Below, one piece after another: positions 8,501 through 14,827 of a stretch of 31,580 bases of DNA (position 1 is the first letter of the stretch; each line of letters opens with the position of its first letter). Source of the DNA: Sphingomonadales bacterium UBA6157. Lineage in GTDB: Bacteria; Pseudomonadota; Alphaproteobacteria; Sphingomonadales; Sphingomonadaceae. A program made the position numbers and the translations under genes. The stretch covers positions 1 to 31,580 of the forward strand of contig DIUN01000046.1 in NCBI GenBank assembly GCA_002423025.1. Reading direction: 5' to 3'. The notes below the pieces were generated by a model. It had not been told where the DNA came from and searched no databases. It worked only from the letters and a program-made list of their open reading frames with translations.

Positions 8501-9834
8501 CCATCAGCAACCGCACGGTGGACAATTGCCGCAACCCGGATGGCGGCGGCCGTGTCTGGATCCTGGGCGGCTACAACGATGTCAGCATGGACAACGACCT
8601 CAATTCGCCGGGGTACAAGTCCAAGAACTGGTTCGCGCTGCTCGGGGCCGATTACACCACCGGCAACTTCACCTTCGGTGGCTTTGGCGGCTATCGCAGC
8701 ACCAAGATGGAGTTTGACCAGTATGCCGGGCAGATCGATGCCGAAGGCTGGCAGCTCGGCCTGCACGCCGCCTATGACATCGGGGACTTTTATGCCCGCG
8801 CCATCGGCAGCTATTCGGACCTGAATGGTGACAGCACACGCGCCATGTCGATCCGCACCACGGCTGGCACGCTGCTCGGCAAGCCCGATGCGTCGATCTG
8901 GTCCTTCTATGGAGAGGCCGGCGCCCGCTTCGATTTCGGCAGCGCCTGGATCACGCCGTTCGCGGCCGTGGACTATACCGACATCAAGCTGAAGAGCTTT
9001 GCCGAGACCGGCGTGCCCGGCGCCAACCTGGCCTTCGACGAGCAGAAGGCCAACCAGACCTCGCTGCTGGCGGGCGTGAAGCTGGCCGGCAAGTTCGGCA
9101 GCATCATCCCGGAGGCCAAGGTCGCCTATCGGCATGATTTCGGGGATCGCACCTTCTCGGTGATCGGCAGCTTTGCCGATGCGCCCTCGGGCAGCGAGTT
9201 CCGCATCCTCTCGCCGGAGACCAAGCGTGGCTCGGTGGTTGCCGGGTTCAGCCTCGCCGCCGTGTTCGGGGAGAAGGTGACAGGCCGCATCGGCTATCAG
9301 GGCCGGCTGGCCAGCGAAGTGAAGGACCATGCCATCTACGGCAGCCTGGCCATTCGCTTTGGTGGCGCCACGCCGCCGCCGCCAGCCCCACCGGCACCGC
9401 CTCCCCCGCCGCCCCCGCCGCCGCCGCCGGCTCCGCTGCCACCCTGCCCGCCGGCAGCCGTGACTCCCGGACCGTTCCTGGTGTTCTTCGATTGGGACAA
9501 GTCGCTGATCACGGCAGAAGCCGCCGCGATCCTCGACAGGGCCGCCGAGCAGTACATGGCCACCGGCCAGACCAGCATTGCGCTTGCCGGCCACGCCGAC
9601 AAATCGGGCAAGGATGACTATAACGTCGCCCTCTCCCAGCGCCGCGCCGATGCCGTGAAGGCCTATATGGCCGGCAAGGGCGTGACCGACAGCGCCATCA
9701 CCACCGAGGCGTTCGGCGAATCCCGACCGCTGGTGGATACGGCCGATGGTGTGCGGGAACCGCAGAATCGCCGGGTGGAGATCACCTTCGGCGGTGCGCC
9801 TGCGGTCTCGACTGGGCCCTGCACGCCGCAATAA
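5554..9834 (+). CDS. Autotransporter with C-terminal OmpA peptidoglycan-binding domain
   Basis: This 1,426-residue envelope protein starts at ATG 5554, nine bases after AAGGGG; an upstream TTG at 5548 is less likely. Residues 1-25 form a signal peptide (RR, hydrophobic core, cleavage after ILA). The passenger, to about residue 995, is Ala/Thr/Gly-rich and built of recurring TN-x-G-type blocks, with a Gly/Glu-rich hinge at 558-584. A pair of cysteines (DQIDC, VDNC) lies just before the barrel. Residues 997-1270 resemble a type V autotransporter beta-domain, ending in AIYGSLAIRF. A proline-rich linker (about 1272-1303) leads to an OmpA-like domain at 1308-1415 (FFDWDKSLIT, GHADKSG, NVALSQRRA). 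The barrel's C-terminus should face the periplasm, so the added domain could grip peptidoglycan while the passenger is outside. The function of the passenger is unknown. The gene is monocistronic, with its own terminator. Confidence 0.9.
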   Translation: MLSTQRRLSLGVSALALCAASPILAQTVTVPGLDLAPVVTIDAGVVYDFGTTDVGTPTANALVNTVPSGTVTQTVANEEGVTSPVDTISITHSGDLGITAGATATNTDGQAFAQSTVEDAVSQIITGPNTSLSASFTNTATGIVDVASTASATGTIFAGEGSARADATLVGGLHQEATIEGSVDGSSAVSILNNGVIRTNSLATASALGASLATATAGETIFMRAQANGAGDGITTATLTNNKTILATSTATATSTESTADASATTGGGEHGGLHVRAAANGQGADVANSVVTNAAGAAITMNATSTATGLLGAEAGSTVALGIVQKTQASGGGDGDTLATLTNGGALSFTSVANATQTGGEGGAFSSAEILDAIYQIGEAGGPDTELGRTVGVSLTNSTGGTIAATATAVADGAAGLSGASALISAAVLQEIEVTGTSSATFSNAGSFTATATATAESGAEAGALGLEQSLIGLFGSSSTFSNTGTMAVSAVATATGELAEGAIASALGYTVDGEPMTLAVTNANSFTVSARATANAPAYAEATGMELGATFNPFLVPPDTGGGGEGEGTGGGNGGGGGEGEVVTTWEATNLLSGTVTNSGTLSVTATSSGVFAEPSGETLAALVMGFGSEALGIGMESAVNTVTLTNTGTITVSAITNGAPASATGIRVLDFLDSPVLPGEEDVFTLVNNGGTITARESINSGASFTHGLAIDTSGAPNPSVIRLQGAGSIYGDIDVAAGDTITVSAGETKLDGVINPGGELEGALSIASGGALYLADQPNSNTSYDGPAGANVDSFTMVSGAKLVLQLPTNSSAATAQLAYPTIVANTATLAGTLEVRPSSQNGLYADAYTYDNIIDAETRTGTFNTPVITNTGTPLLLFSTAYDTGNNVDLSMVRVGFGDVAGLTINQASAGDGIENVYTPNLTGPFGTMVGNLFQLSAAAYPGALDQLSGGQYAGYVQGLRNFNMQTNSLISDQIDCAISNRTVDNCRNPDGGGRVWILGGYNDVSMDNDLNSPGYKSKNWFALLGADYTTGNFTFGGFGGYRSTKMEFDQYAGQIDAEGWQLGLHAAYDIGDFYARAIGSYSDLNGDSTRAMSIRTTAGTLLGKPDASIWSFYGEAGARFDFGSAWITPFAAVDYTDIKLKSFAETGVPGANLAFDEQKANQTSLLAGVKLAGKFGSIIPEAKVAYRHDFGDRTFSVIGSFADAPSGSEFRILSPETKRGSVVAGFSLAAVFGEKVTGRIGYQGRLASEVKDHAIYGSLAIRFGGATPPPPAPPAPPPPPPPPPPPAPLPPCPPAAVTPGPFLVFFDWDKSLITAEAAAILDRAAEQYMATGQTSIALAGHADKSGKDDYNVALSQRRADAVKAYMAGKGVTDSAITTEAFGESRPLVDTADGVREPQNRRVEITFGGAPAVSTGPCTPQ
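5956..7680 (+). repeat. Degenerate repeats in the autotransporter passenger
   Basis: About a dozen diverged blocks share a hydrophobic-T-N-x-G core followed by alternating Ala/Thr/Val, for example ATLTNNKTILATSTATATS, ATFSNAGSFTATATATAESG, STFSNTGTMAVSAVATATGE, VTLTNTGTITVSAITNGAP. Spacing varies from roughly 38 to 78 residues. Alternating small residues suit a beta-helical passenger. The repeats are protein-level; the DNA is not a recent tandem array. Confidence 0.6.
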
Positions 9835-9852
9835 GCCTCCGGGGAGGGAGGA

Positions 9853-9880
9853 GGGCCGCTCCAGCCGGAGCGGCCCTTTT
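9853..9880 (+). terminator. Intrinsic terminator of the autotransporter gene
   Basis: A perfect 10-bp stem, GGGCCGCTCC (9853-9862) and GGAGCGGCCC (9867-9876), with an AGCC loop and TTTT directly after. Confidence 0.92.
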
Positions 9881-9907
9881 CCGTTTCAGCCGGCGCAAGC
9901 GCCGGCC

Positions 9908-9937
9908 GACGAAGATAGACGACGATAGACGAAGATA
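9908..9937. repeat. Three tandem copies of a 10-bp unit
   Basis: GACGAAGATA, GACGACGATA and GACGAAGATA follow one another without gaps, between the autotransporter terminator and the tRNA promoter. Immediately before them is an inverted repeat GCCGGC-GCAAGC-GCCGGC (9889-9906). No function is evident; the array may be a variable-number locus. Confidence 0.7.
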
Positions 9938-9953
9938 TCGGGGCTATCGGCAC

Positions 9954-9982
9954 TTGCCCCACCGCACAGGCCCGGCTATAGC
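9954..9982 (+). promoter_or_regulatory. Promoter of the tRNA-Asn gene
   Basis: TTGCCC (9954-9959) and TATAGC (9977-9982) are separated by exactly 17 bases. The predicted start near 9989 lies about 10 bases upstream of the mature tRNA 5' end. Confidence 0.65.
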
Positions 9983-9998
9983 CGCCGCCTTGCGCTAT

Positions 9999-10073
9999 TC
10001 CTCGGTAGCTCAGCGGTAGAGCATTCGACTGTTAATCGAATGGTCGTAGGTTCGAATCCTACCCGGGGAGCCA
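9999..10073 (+). tRNA. tRNA-Asn (anticodon GTT)
   Basis: The cloverleaf is complete. The acceptor stem TCCTCGG pairs with CCGGGGA (one G:T wobble). The D arm is GCTC-AGCGGTA-GAGC. The anticodon stem is TTCGA/TCGAA with loop CTGTTAA and anticodon GTT at 10031-10033. The T arm is GTAGG-TTCGAAT-CCTAC. The discriminator is G and the CCA end is encoded (10071-10073). The gene stands alone; no integrase or duplicated tRNA 3' end is present to suggest use as an attachment site. Confidence 0.97.
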
Positions 10074-10079
10074 GCGCCT

Positions 10080-10098
10080 GATGACCGGACAGGTCATC
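10080..10098 (+). other. Hairpin just after the tRNA
   Basis: GATGACC (10080-10086) and GGTCATC (10092-10098) form a perfect 7-bp stem with a 5-base loop, 7 bases beyond the tRNA CCA. It could protect or define the precursor 3' end for processing. No T-tract follows. Confidence 0.45.
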
Positions 10099-10123
10099 GC
10101 TCGGTCTCGCTTCAGACACAGCA

Positions 10124-10159
10124 AAACACCGCCCCGCCATATCTGGCGGGGCGGTGTTT
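10124..10159. terminator. Bidirectional terminator between tRNA-Asn and the minus-strand gene
   Basis: A perfect 16-bp inverted repeat (10124-10139 with 10144-10159) around a TATC loop has AAA at its left foot and TTT at its right, giving T-runs on both strands. It should stop the tRNA transcript on the plus strand and the 101-residue protein gene on the minus strand. Confidence 0.9.
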
Positions 10160-10181
10160 GTCGTTTCAGCCCGGTGAGGGA

Positions 10182-10487
10182 CTAGTTCTTGGCTTCCGGG
10201 TCACCGGCCTTGTCGATGTCCACGGTCGGGAGTTCGATGGTCTTCTCCTCGGTGCCAACGGTGACATCCGCAGTGTTGACATCAAAGGTCGGTGCCTGGC
10301 CGCCCGAGGTTTCGACCTTGACGTCAGGAAGCTTGGTTTCGGCCGTCTGGTCGATATCGATCAGGCCGAAGGCAAAAGCGCCGACAACCAGCGCGATGAC
10401 GACGATGATTGCGCCGAGCCAGCCGGGGAACGACGAGCTGCGGGTTTCAACGACGCGGGTTTCGTGGATAGGTTCATTGTCAGCCAT
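10182..10487 (-). CDS. Small single-pass membrane protein of unknown function
   Basis: A 101-residue protein with a hydrophilic N-terminus (MADNEPIHETRVVETR), one clear transmembrane segment at about residues 23-43 (GWLGAIIVVIALVVGAFAFG) and an acidic, Thr/Val-rich tail of about 55 residues (for example VNTADVTVGTEEKTIELPT). The start was chosen at 10487 because AAAGG lies at suitable distance; the frame stays open to 10547, but the extra 20 residues look non-coding. I do not recognise a family. Similar short membrane-anchored acidic-tail proteins are common hypotheticals in alphaproteobacteria. It is divergent from the DUF6600 lipoprotein gene across a 164-base gap that shows no convincing promoter on inspection. 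Confidence 0.75.
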   Translation of the reverse strand: MADNEPIHETRVVETRSSSFPGWLGAIIVVIALVVGAFAFGLIDIDQTAETKLPDVKVETSGGQAPTFDVNTADVTVGTEEKTIELPTVDIDKAGDPEAKN

Positions 10488-10651
10488 GTTCAGCCTTTCG
10501 GACTTGCTGCCCCGGCATGGTGCCGCGACCTCTTGCCCCAACAACACGCCGTTCCGGATGCGGTTCCATAGTCCGCACGGGCCCTGGCATCATTCATCGC
10601 TGCGACAGCCGGAGGGGTGTAACGATTCGGCAACATTGAAAGGCTTTGCCG

Positions 10652-12196
10652 ATGCCGCGTTCCTACACTCCCCGCCTGTTCGTGCTGCCACTGACGACGC
10701 TGCTTCTGGCCAGCGGCTGCGCGGCGCAAGGCTATGCCACCGGCTATGCGCCCGAGTATGCGGGCAATGACTATGGCTATGACCAGCAGGGTTATGACCA
10801 GCAGGGCTATGACCAACAGGGCTATGATCAGGGGTACGACCCCAACTACGATCAGGGCTACGACCAGGGCTATGACCAGTCTGGCCAGGCCGGCTATGAT
10901 GTGGTGCAGCCGGGCGACCTGTTCGGTGGCCAGAATGTCCGCTCCATCGAGGTGTTCTTCGAGCCGCTGGCGCCTTATGGCCAGTGGGTGCAGAGCCGCT
11001 GGGGCCGTGCCTTTGCGCCGAATGTCGATCGCGACTGGCGGCCTTACGTCAATGGCCGCTGGACCGAGGACCGGCTGTGGATCAGCGATGACCCCTGGGG
11101 CTGGGCGACCGACCATTATGGCCGCTGGGGCTTCGACCAGGCCATGGGCTGGGTGTGGGTGCCCGGCACGGAGTGGGCGCCGCACTGGGTCGCATGGCGG
11201 GAAGCGAACGATGTGACGGGCTGGGCGCCGGTTCCGCCGGGCATCAGCTATTCCATCGGCATCGGCTTCGGCAGCGGCTGGGGCTATGACAACTGGAACA
11301 GCTGGTACGCCCCGAGCTGGGTCTGGGTGCCGCGCACCTATCTCTACACGCCCCGCTTCGGCGGCCGGGTGCTGCCATGGCGCAACACCGTCAATTACTG
11401 GCGCGGCAGCCGCTGGCAGTATCAGTCTGCCTGGCGCCCCGGCACCGGCTGGTATGGCCGGCAGGGCAGCGGCTACCGGATCTACCGGCCCGATCGGGAG
11501 CGTGACCGGGTTGGCCAGGTGCGCCCCGGCTACAACCCGCGGGATCGCGACCGGCCGGTCTATCAGCAGCCGCGCCCCGGCAGCCGCCCGGATGGCTATG
11601 TGCGCCCGAGCCGGCCCAGCGTGGGCGGCGCGGTCGGTGGCACGATCCAGAACAACAACCGGCCGGACCGTCAGGGCAATTGGCAGGGCCGGGACCCGCG
11701 CCAGGGCCAGCCGGGCGGCGCTGTGTCTGGCGGCATCCCCGGCCGGATGCCGGGCGTGAACCCCGGCCGTCTGCCACAGGCGAATGCTGGCCGCCCGCCG
11801 GAGGTGAACACGGGCCGCCCGCCGGAGCGCAACCAGTGGCAGTCCCGCGGGGAGTTCCAGCGGCGTGATGGCGGCATGGTCCAGCAGCCGGACCGCGGCA
11901 ACATGGAACGCCGCGCCGGTGGCGAGTTCAACCGCCGCCAGGGCCAGCCGCCGCAGATGCAGGTGTCGCCACAGGCTGCGCCGCAGGCCCAGTCACGCCC
12001 GCAGCCGCAGTTCCAGCCGCGGCCCCAGCCGCCTCAGGTGCAGCAGCCACAGCCCCGGCCCGAGCCGCAGCGTGAAGCGCGGGCCGAGGCCCGCTCCCAG
12101 CAGCGGGAGCAGCAGCGCGCCCAGCGCAGCGAGGATCGCGGCAACCGCCAGCAGCGCGGCGATTCGGAGAACCGTCGGGATCGGCGCGACAATTAG
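10652..12196 (+). CDS. Tyr/Trp-rich DUF6600-type lipoprotein with disordered tail
   Basis: The 514-residue product begins with a lipoprotein signal (LLLASGC, lipid-modified Cys near residue 25). Next come a YDQQG repeat tract (residues 43-77) and a Trp-rich central region of about residues 96-235 with motifs such as FFEPLAPYGQWV, DDPWGWATDHYGRWGF, MGWVWVPGTEWAP and GWAPVPPG. This pattern is characteristic of the uncharacterised DUF6600 family. The last roughly 230 residues are Pro/Arg/Gln-rich low-complexity sequence with repeated GRPPE-type motifs, probably disordered and strongly basic. The ATG at 10652 is preceded by GAAAGG; a TTG two codons earlier is less likely. It should be anchored in the envelope; a structural or polymer-binding role is a guess from composition only. 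Confidence 0.85.
   Translation: MPRSYTPRLFVLPLTTLLLASGCAAQGYATGYAPEYAGNDYGYDQQGYDQQGYDQQGYDQGYDPNYDQGYDQGYDQSGQAGYDVVQPGDLFGGQNVRSIEVFFEPLAPYGQWVQSRWGRAFAPNVDRDWRPYVNGRWTEDRLWISDDPWGWATDHYGRWGFDQAMGWVWVPGTEWAPHWVAWREANDVTGWAPVPPGISYSIGIGFGSGWGYDNWNSWYAPSWVWVPRTYLYTPRFGGRVLPWRNTVNYWRGSRWQYQSAWRPGTGWYGRQGSGYRIYRPDRERDRVGQVRPGYNPRDRDRPVYQQPRPGSRPDGYVRPSRPSVGGAVGGTIQNNNRPDRQGNWQGRDPRQGQPGGAVSGGIPGRMPGVNPGRLPQANAGRPPEVNTGRPPERNQWQSRGEFQRRDGGMVQQPDRGNMERRAGGEFNRRQGQPPQMQVSPQAAPQAQSRPQPQFQPRPQPPQVQQPQPRPEPQREARAEARSQQREQQRAQRSEDRGNRQQRGDSENRRDRRDN
10778..10882 (+). repeat. In-frame tandem repeats encoding YDQ(Q)G units
   Basis: Three 15-bp units (TATGACCAGCAGGGT and two near copies, 10778-10822) are followed by five 12-bp units (10823-10882) of the type TACGACCAGGGC. 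Both unit lengths are multiples of three, so copy-number change would alter length without frameshift. Confidence 0.85.
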
Positions 12197-12210
12197 GTCC
12201 TGAACACGCC

Positions 12211-12240
12211 CGGCGGAGCCCTTCACCAAGGGCTCCGCCG
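12211..12240 (+). terminator. Strong hairpin after the DUF6600 gene
   Basis: A perfect 13-bp stem (12211-12223 with 12228-12240) with a CACC loop, 14 bases after the stop. No T-run follows, so it may stabilise the mRNA 3' end or act with Rho rather than as a classical intrinsic terminator. Confidence 0.55.
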
Positions 12241-12336
12241 CAGCGTCCTGCCAGCGTCTTCGCTGCACTTGCACAATATGCTTGCGCTTTGCGCTGCACC
12301 GCACACTATCGGCATCCCAGCCGCAGCGGAGCAGCA

Positions 12337-13821
12337 ATGGCAGCGATCACGGCCTTTGACGAAATGTTCGGCAGCGCCGGCGCCTATGGTGGCCCGGCGG
12401 GTCCGCTGTTCACCGGCGACCCCGGTGCCGCGCCCGCACCAACGAGCATCACCGCAGCATATCGCTCCATCCAGTCCTGGCTGGACAACAGCCCGCCGGC
12501 GCTGATGGCGGCCCGGCGGCGGCAGGCCGAGCTGTTCTTCCGCCGCATCGGCATCACCTTTGCCGTCTATGGGGACCCGGATGCGGCCGAGCGGCTGATC
12601 CCTTTCGATATCGTGCCGCGCATCCTCGCCCGTGCCGAGTGGCAGGGGCTGGAGGCCGGGCTGAAGCAGCGTGTCGCGGCGCTCAATGCCTTTCTGGCCG
12701 ATGTTTATGGCCCACGCGAGATCCTGCGCGCCGGCATCGTGCCTGAGGATCTGGTGCTGCAGAACCCCGGCTTCTGCCTCCACATGGTTGGCCGCAAGCC
12801 GCCGGGCGGCATCTGGACGCACATCGCCGGCATCGATCTGGTGCGCACCGGGCCGGACCAGTTCTATGTGCTGGAGGATAACGCCCGCACGCCTTCCGGC
12901 GTATCCTACATGCTGGAAAACCGCGAGGTGATGCTCAAGCTGGTTCCCGAGCTGTTCAACAGCCTCAAGGTCGCGCCGGTGGAGACCTACCCCGAGGCGC
13001 TGCTCGAGGCGCTGGCTTCTGTCAGCCCCCGCGCCGGCGGCGTGCCGGTGTGCGTGCTGCTGACACCGGGCCGCCATAACAGCGCCTTTTATGAGCACAG
13101 CTTCCTCGCCGACAAGCTCGGCATCGAGCTGGTGGAAGGCTCCGACCTGTTTGTGCGCGATGACGTGGTCTACATGCGCACCACCGAAGGCCCGGAGCGG
13201 GTGGACGTAATCTACCGCCGCCTCGATGATGCCTTTATTGATCCGCTGGTGTTCAACCCATCCTCGATGCTCGGCGTACCGGGGCTGATGGCCGCCTATG
13301 CCGCCGGCAATGTCACCCTGGCCAATGCCGTGGGCACCGGCGTGGCGGACGACAAGGCGATCTACTCCTACATGCCCGATATCGTGCGCTTCTATACCGG
13401 CGAGGAGCCGATCCTGCAGAACGTGCCGACCTGGCGCTGTCGCGAGCCGGAAGCGCTGGGCTATGTGCTCGATCATCTCGCCGAGCTGGTGGTGAAGGAA
13501 GTCGATGGCTCGGGCGGCTATGGCATGCTCATCGGGCCGCACGCCCCGCAGGCGACGCTGGCGGCCTTTGCCGCCAAGCTGAAGGCCCAGCCCGAGAAGT
13601 TCATTGCCCAGCCGACACTGGCGCTCTCCACCTGCCCCACCGCCACCGATGCCGGCATCGCGCCGCGCCATGTCGATTTGCGGCCGTTCGTGCTCACCGG
13701 CACCAATGGCACGCACATCGTGCCAGGCGGCCTGACCCGCGTGGCGATGACACCGGGCTCGCTGGTGGTGAACTCCAGCCAGGGCGGCGGGACGAAGGAC
13801 ACATGGGTGGTGGATGAGTAA
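12337..13821 (+). CDS. Circularly permuted ATP-grasp protein (DUF404/DUF407 type)
   Basis: This 494-residue protein belongs to the circularly permuted ATP-grasp family (COG2308), predicted to make amide or peptide bonds with ATP. Visible family features are VYGPREILRAGIVPEDLV, the metal-binding-like stretch LEDNARTPSGVSYMLENR (Glu180, Asn182) and the glycine-rich nucleotide-binding-like KEVDGSGGYGM (Lys387 to Gly396), then VDLRPFVL near the end. The start at 12337 has GGAG five bases upstream; a start at 12289 would add unlikely residues. It is first in a four-gene co-directional block with the alpha-E, transglutaminase-like and Anbu genes, 57 bases before the next start. In characterised genomes these families recur together. 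The substrate ligated is unknown, and cytoplasmic location is inferred from lack of a signal peptide. Confidence 0.9.
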   Translation: MAAITAFDEMFGSAGAYGGPAGPLFTGDPGAAPAPTSITAAYRSIQSWLDNSPPALMAARRRQAELFFRRIGITFAVYGDPDAAERLIPFDIVPRILARAEWQGLEAGLKQRVAALNAFLADVYGPREILRAGIVPEDLVLQNPGFCLHMVGRKPPGGIWTHIAGIDLVRTGPDQFYVLEDNARTPSGVSYMLENREVMLKLVPELFNSLKVAPVETYPEALLEALASVSPRAGGVPVCVLLTPGRHNSAFYEHSFLADKLGIELVEGSDLFVRDDVVYMRTTEGPERVDVIYRRLDDAFIDPLVFNPSSMLGVPGLMAAYAAGNVTLANAVGTGVADDKAIYSYMPDIVRFYTGEEPILQNVPTWRCREPEALGYVLDHLAELVVKEVDGSGGYGMLIGPHAPQATLAAFAAKLKAQPEKFIAQPTLALSTCPTATDAGIAPRHVDLRPFVLTGTNGTHIVPGGLTRVAMTPGSLVVNSSQGGGTKDTWVVDE

Positions 13822-13878
13822 AGCCCAGCGCCCCGAGCGTGCGCGCCGCGCACCACAATGCTGCAAAGAGTCGGGACA

Positions 13879-14820
13879 ATGCTAAGCCGCACCGCCAGCA
13901 ACCTCTACTGGATGGGCCGCTACCTTGAGCGCGCCGATTTCACCGCCCGGCTCATCGAGGCGACGCAGCGGCTTGCCGCCCTGCCCTCATCCTATGGCGG
14001 CGCCAGCAACGCCTGGGAATCGGCGCTCGCCGCCACCTGGATGACGCACGCCTATGCGGCGCGCGGGCTGCCGATCGCCGAAGCCCCGGTCAGCGAGTTC
14101 CTGACGCTCGATCCCTCAAACCCCAGCTCGATCCGCTGCTGCCTCGATACGGCCCGCGCCAACGCCCGCAGCGTCCGCACCGCGCTCACCGAGGAAGGCT
14201 GGGAGGCGATCAACTCGGCCTGGATCGAGATATCGCGGCTCGGCGTGCATCTCGATGGCCGGGAGGCGCTCGCGCCGCTGCTCGATCTTGTCAAGCATGC
14301 CGTCTCGGCCTTCGAGGGCGCGGCGCAGCGCACCATGCTGCGCGGCGATGCCTTCTGGTTCATCAACCTTGGCAGCGCGATCGAGCGGGCGGACAACTCC
14401 GCCCGGCTGCTCGATGTGAAATACCATCTGCTGCTACCGCGCGGCGAGGCCGTGGGCGGCAGCCTCGATTATTTCCAGTGGACGACCATCCTGCGCACCG
14501 TCTCGGCGATGACCGCCTATCGCTGGGTGTATCGGGACAGCGTCAAGCCCTGGCTGGTGGCGGACCTGCTGATCCTCAACCGCCAGATTCCGCGCAGCCT
14601 GGCCTCCTGCTATGATGAAATCCGCCGTCATCTTGACCTGCTCGCCAGCAACAGCGGCAAGCGTGGCCCGGCGCACCGGCTCGCCTCTGCCGGCCATGCG
14701 CGGCTGGGCAACACCGATATCGATGCCATTTTCGCCTCGGGTCTCCACGAGTTCCTGACCAAATTCATCGTGGACAACAACAAGCTCGGCGAGGCCATTG
14801 CCGAGCAATATCTGTTCTAG
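13879..14820 (+). CDS. Alpha-E domain protein (DUF403)
   Basis: A 313-residue, probably all-helical protein opening with MLSRTASNLYWMGRYLERAD, the hallmark N-terminus of the alpha-E family (COG2307). The ATG at 13879 was chosen because family members begin at this MLSRTA; an upstream ATG at 13858 adds seven residues. Later landmarks are RTMLRGDAFWFINLGSAIERADNSARLLDVKYH and QWTTILRTVSAMTAYRWVYRD. No enzymatic activity is established for the family; it almost always accompanies the circularly permuted ATP-grasp protein and may be its partner. The gene ends 7 bases before the transglutaminase-like gene starts, supporting one transcript. Confidence 0.92.
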   Translation: MLSRTASNLYWMGRYLERADFTARLIEATQRLAALPSSYGGASNAWESALAATWMTHAYAARGLPIAEAPVSEFLTLDPSNPSSIRCCLDTARANARSVRTALTEEGWEAINSAWIEISRLGVHLDGREALAPLLDLVKHAVSAFEGAAQRTMLRGDAFWFINLGSAIERADNSARLLDVKYHLLLPRGEAVGGSLDYFQWTTILRTVSAMTAYRWVYRDSVKPWLVADLLILNRQIPRSLASCYDEIRRHLDLLASNSGKRGPAHRLASAGHARLGNTDIDAIFASGLHEFLTKFIVDNNKLGEAIAEQYLF

Positions 14821-14827
14821 GACCTGC

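Noticed and set aside
5557..9831. 1,424-codon minus-strand frame opposite the autotransporter
   Set aside because: It has no ribosome site, its composition is the mirror of a repetitive gene, and the plus-strand product has signal peptide, barrel and OmpA domain.
9999..10073. tRNA-Asn as an integration site for a mobile element
   Set aside because: No integrase, no direct repeat of the tRNA 3' end and no change in composition nearby.
10778..10882. Regular repeats considered as a CRISPR array
   Set aside because: Units are contiguous, in frame and lack spacers; they encode Tyr-Asp-Gln repeats.
10490..11185. Minus-strand frame with a very hydrophobic stretch
   Set aside because: The hydrophobic stretch is the reverse complement of the YDQQG repeats (antisense of Tyr/Asp/Gln codons), not a membrane protein.
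12223..13866. 547-codon minus-strand frame opposite the ATP-grasp gene
   Set aside because: Antisense shadow with no domain; the plus strand matches a known family through its length.
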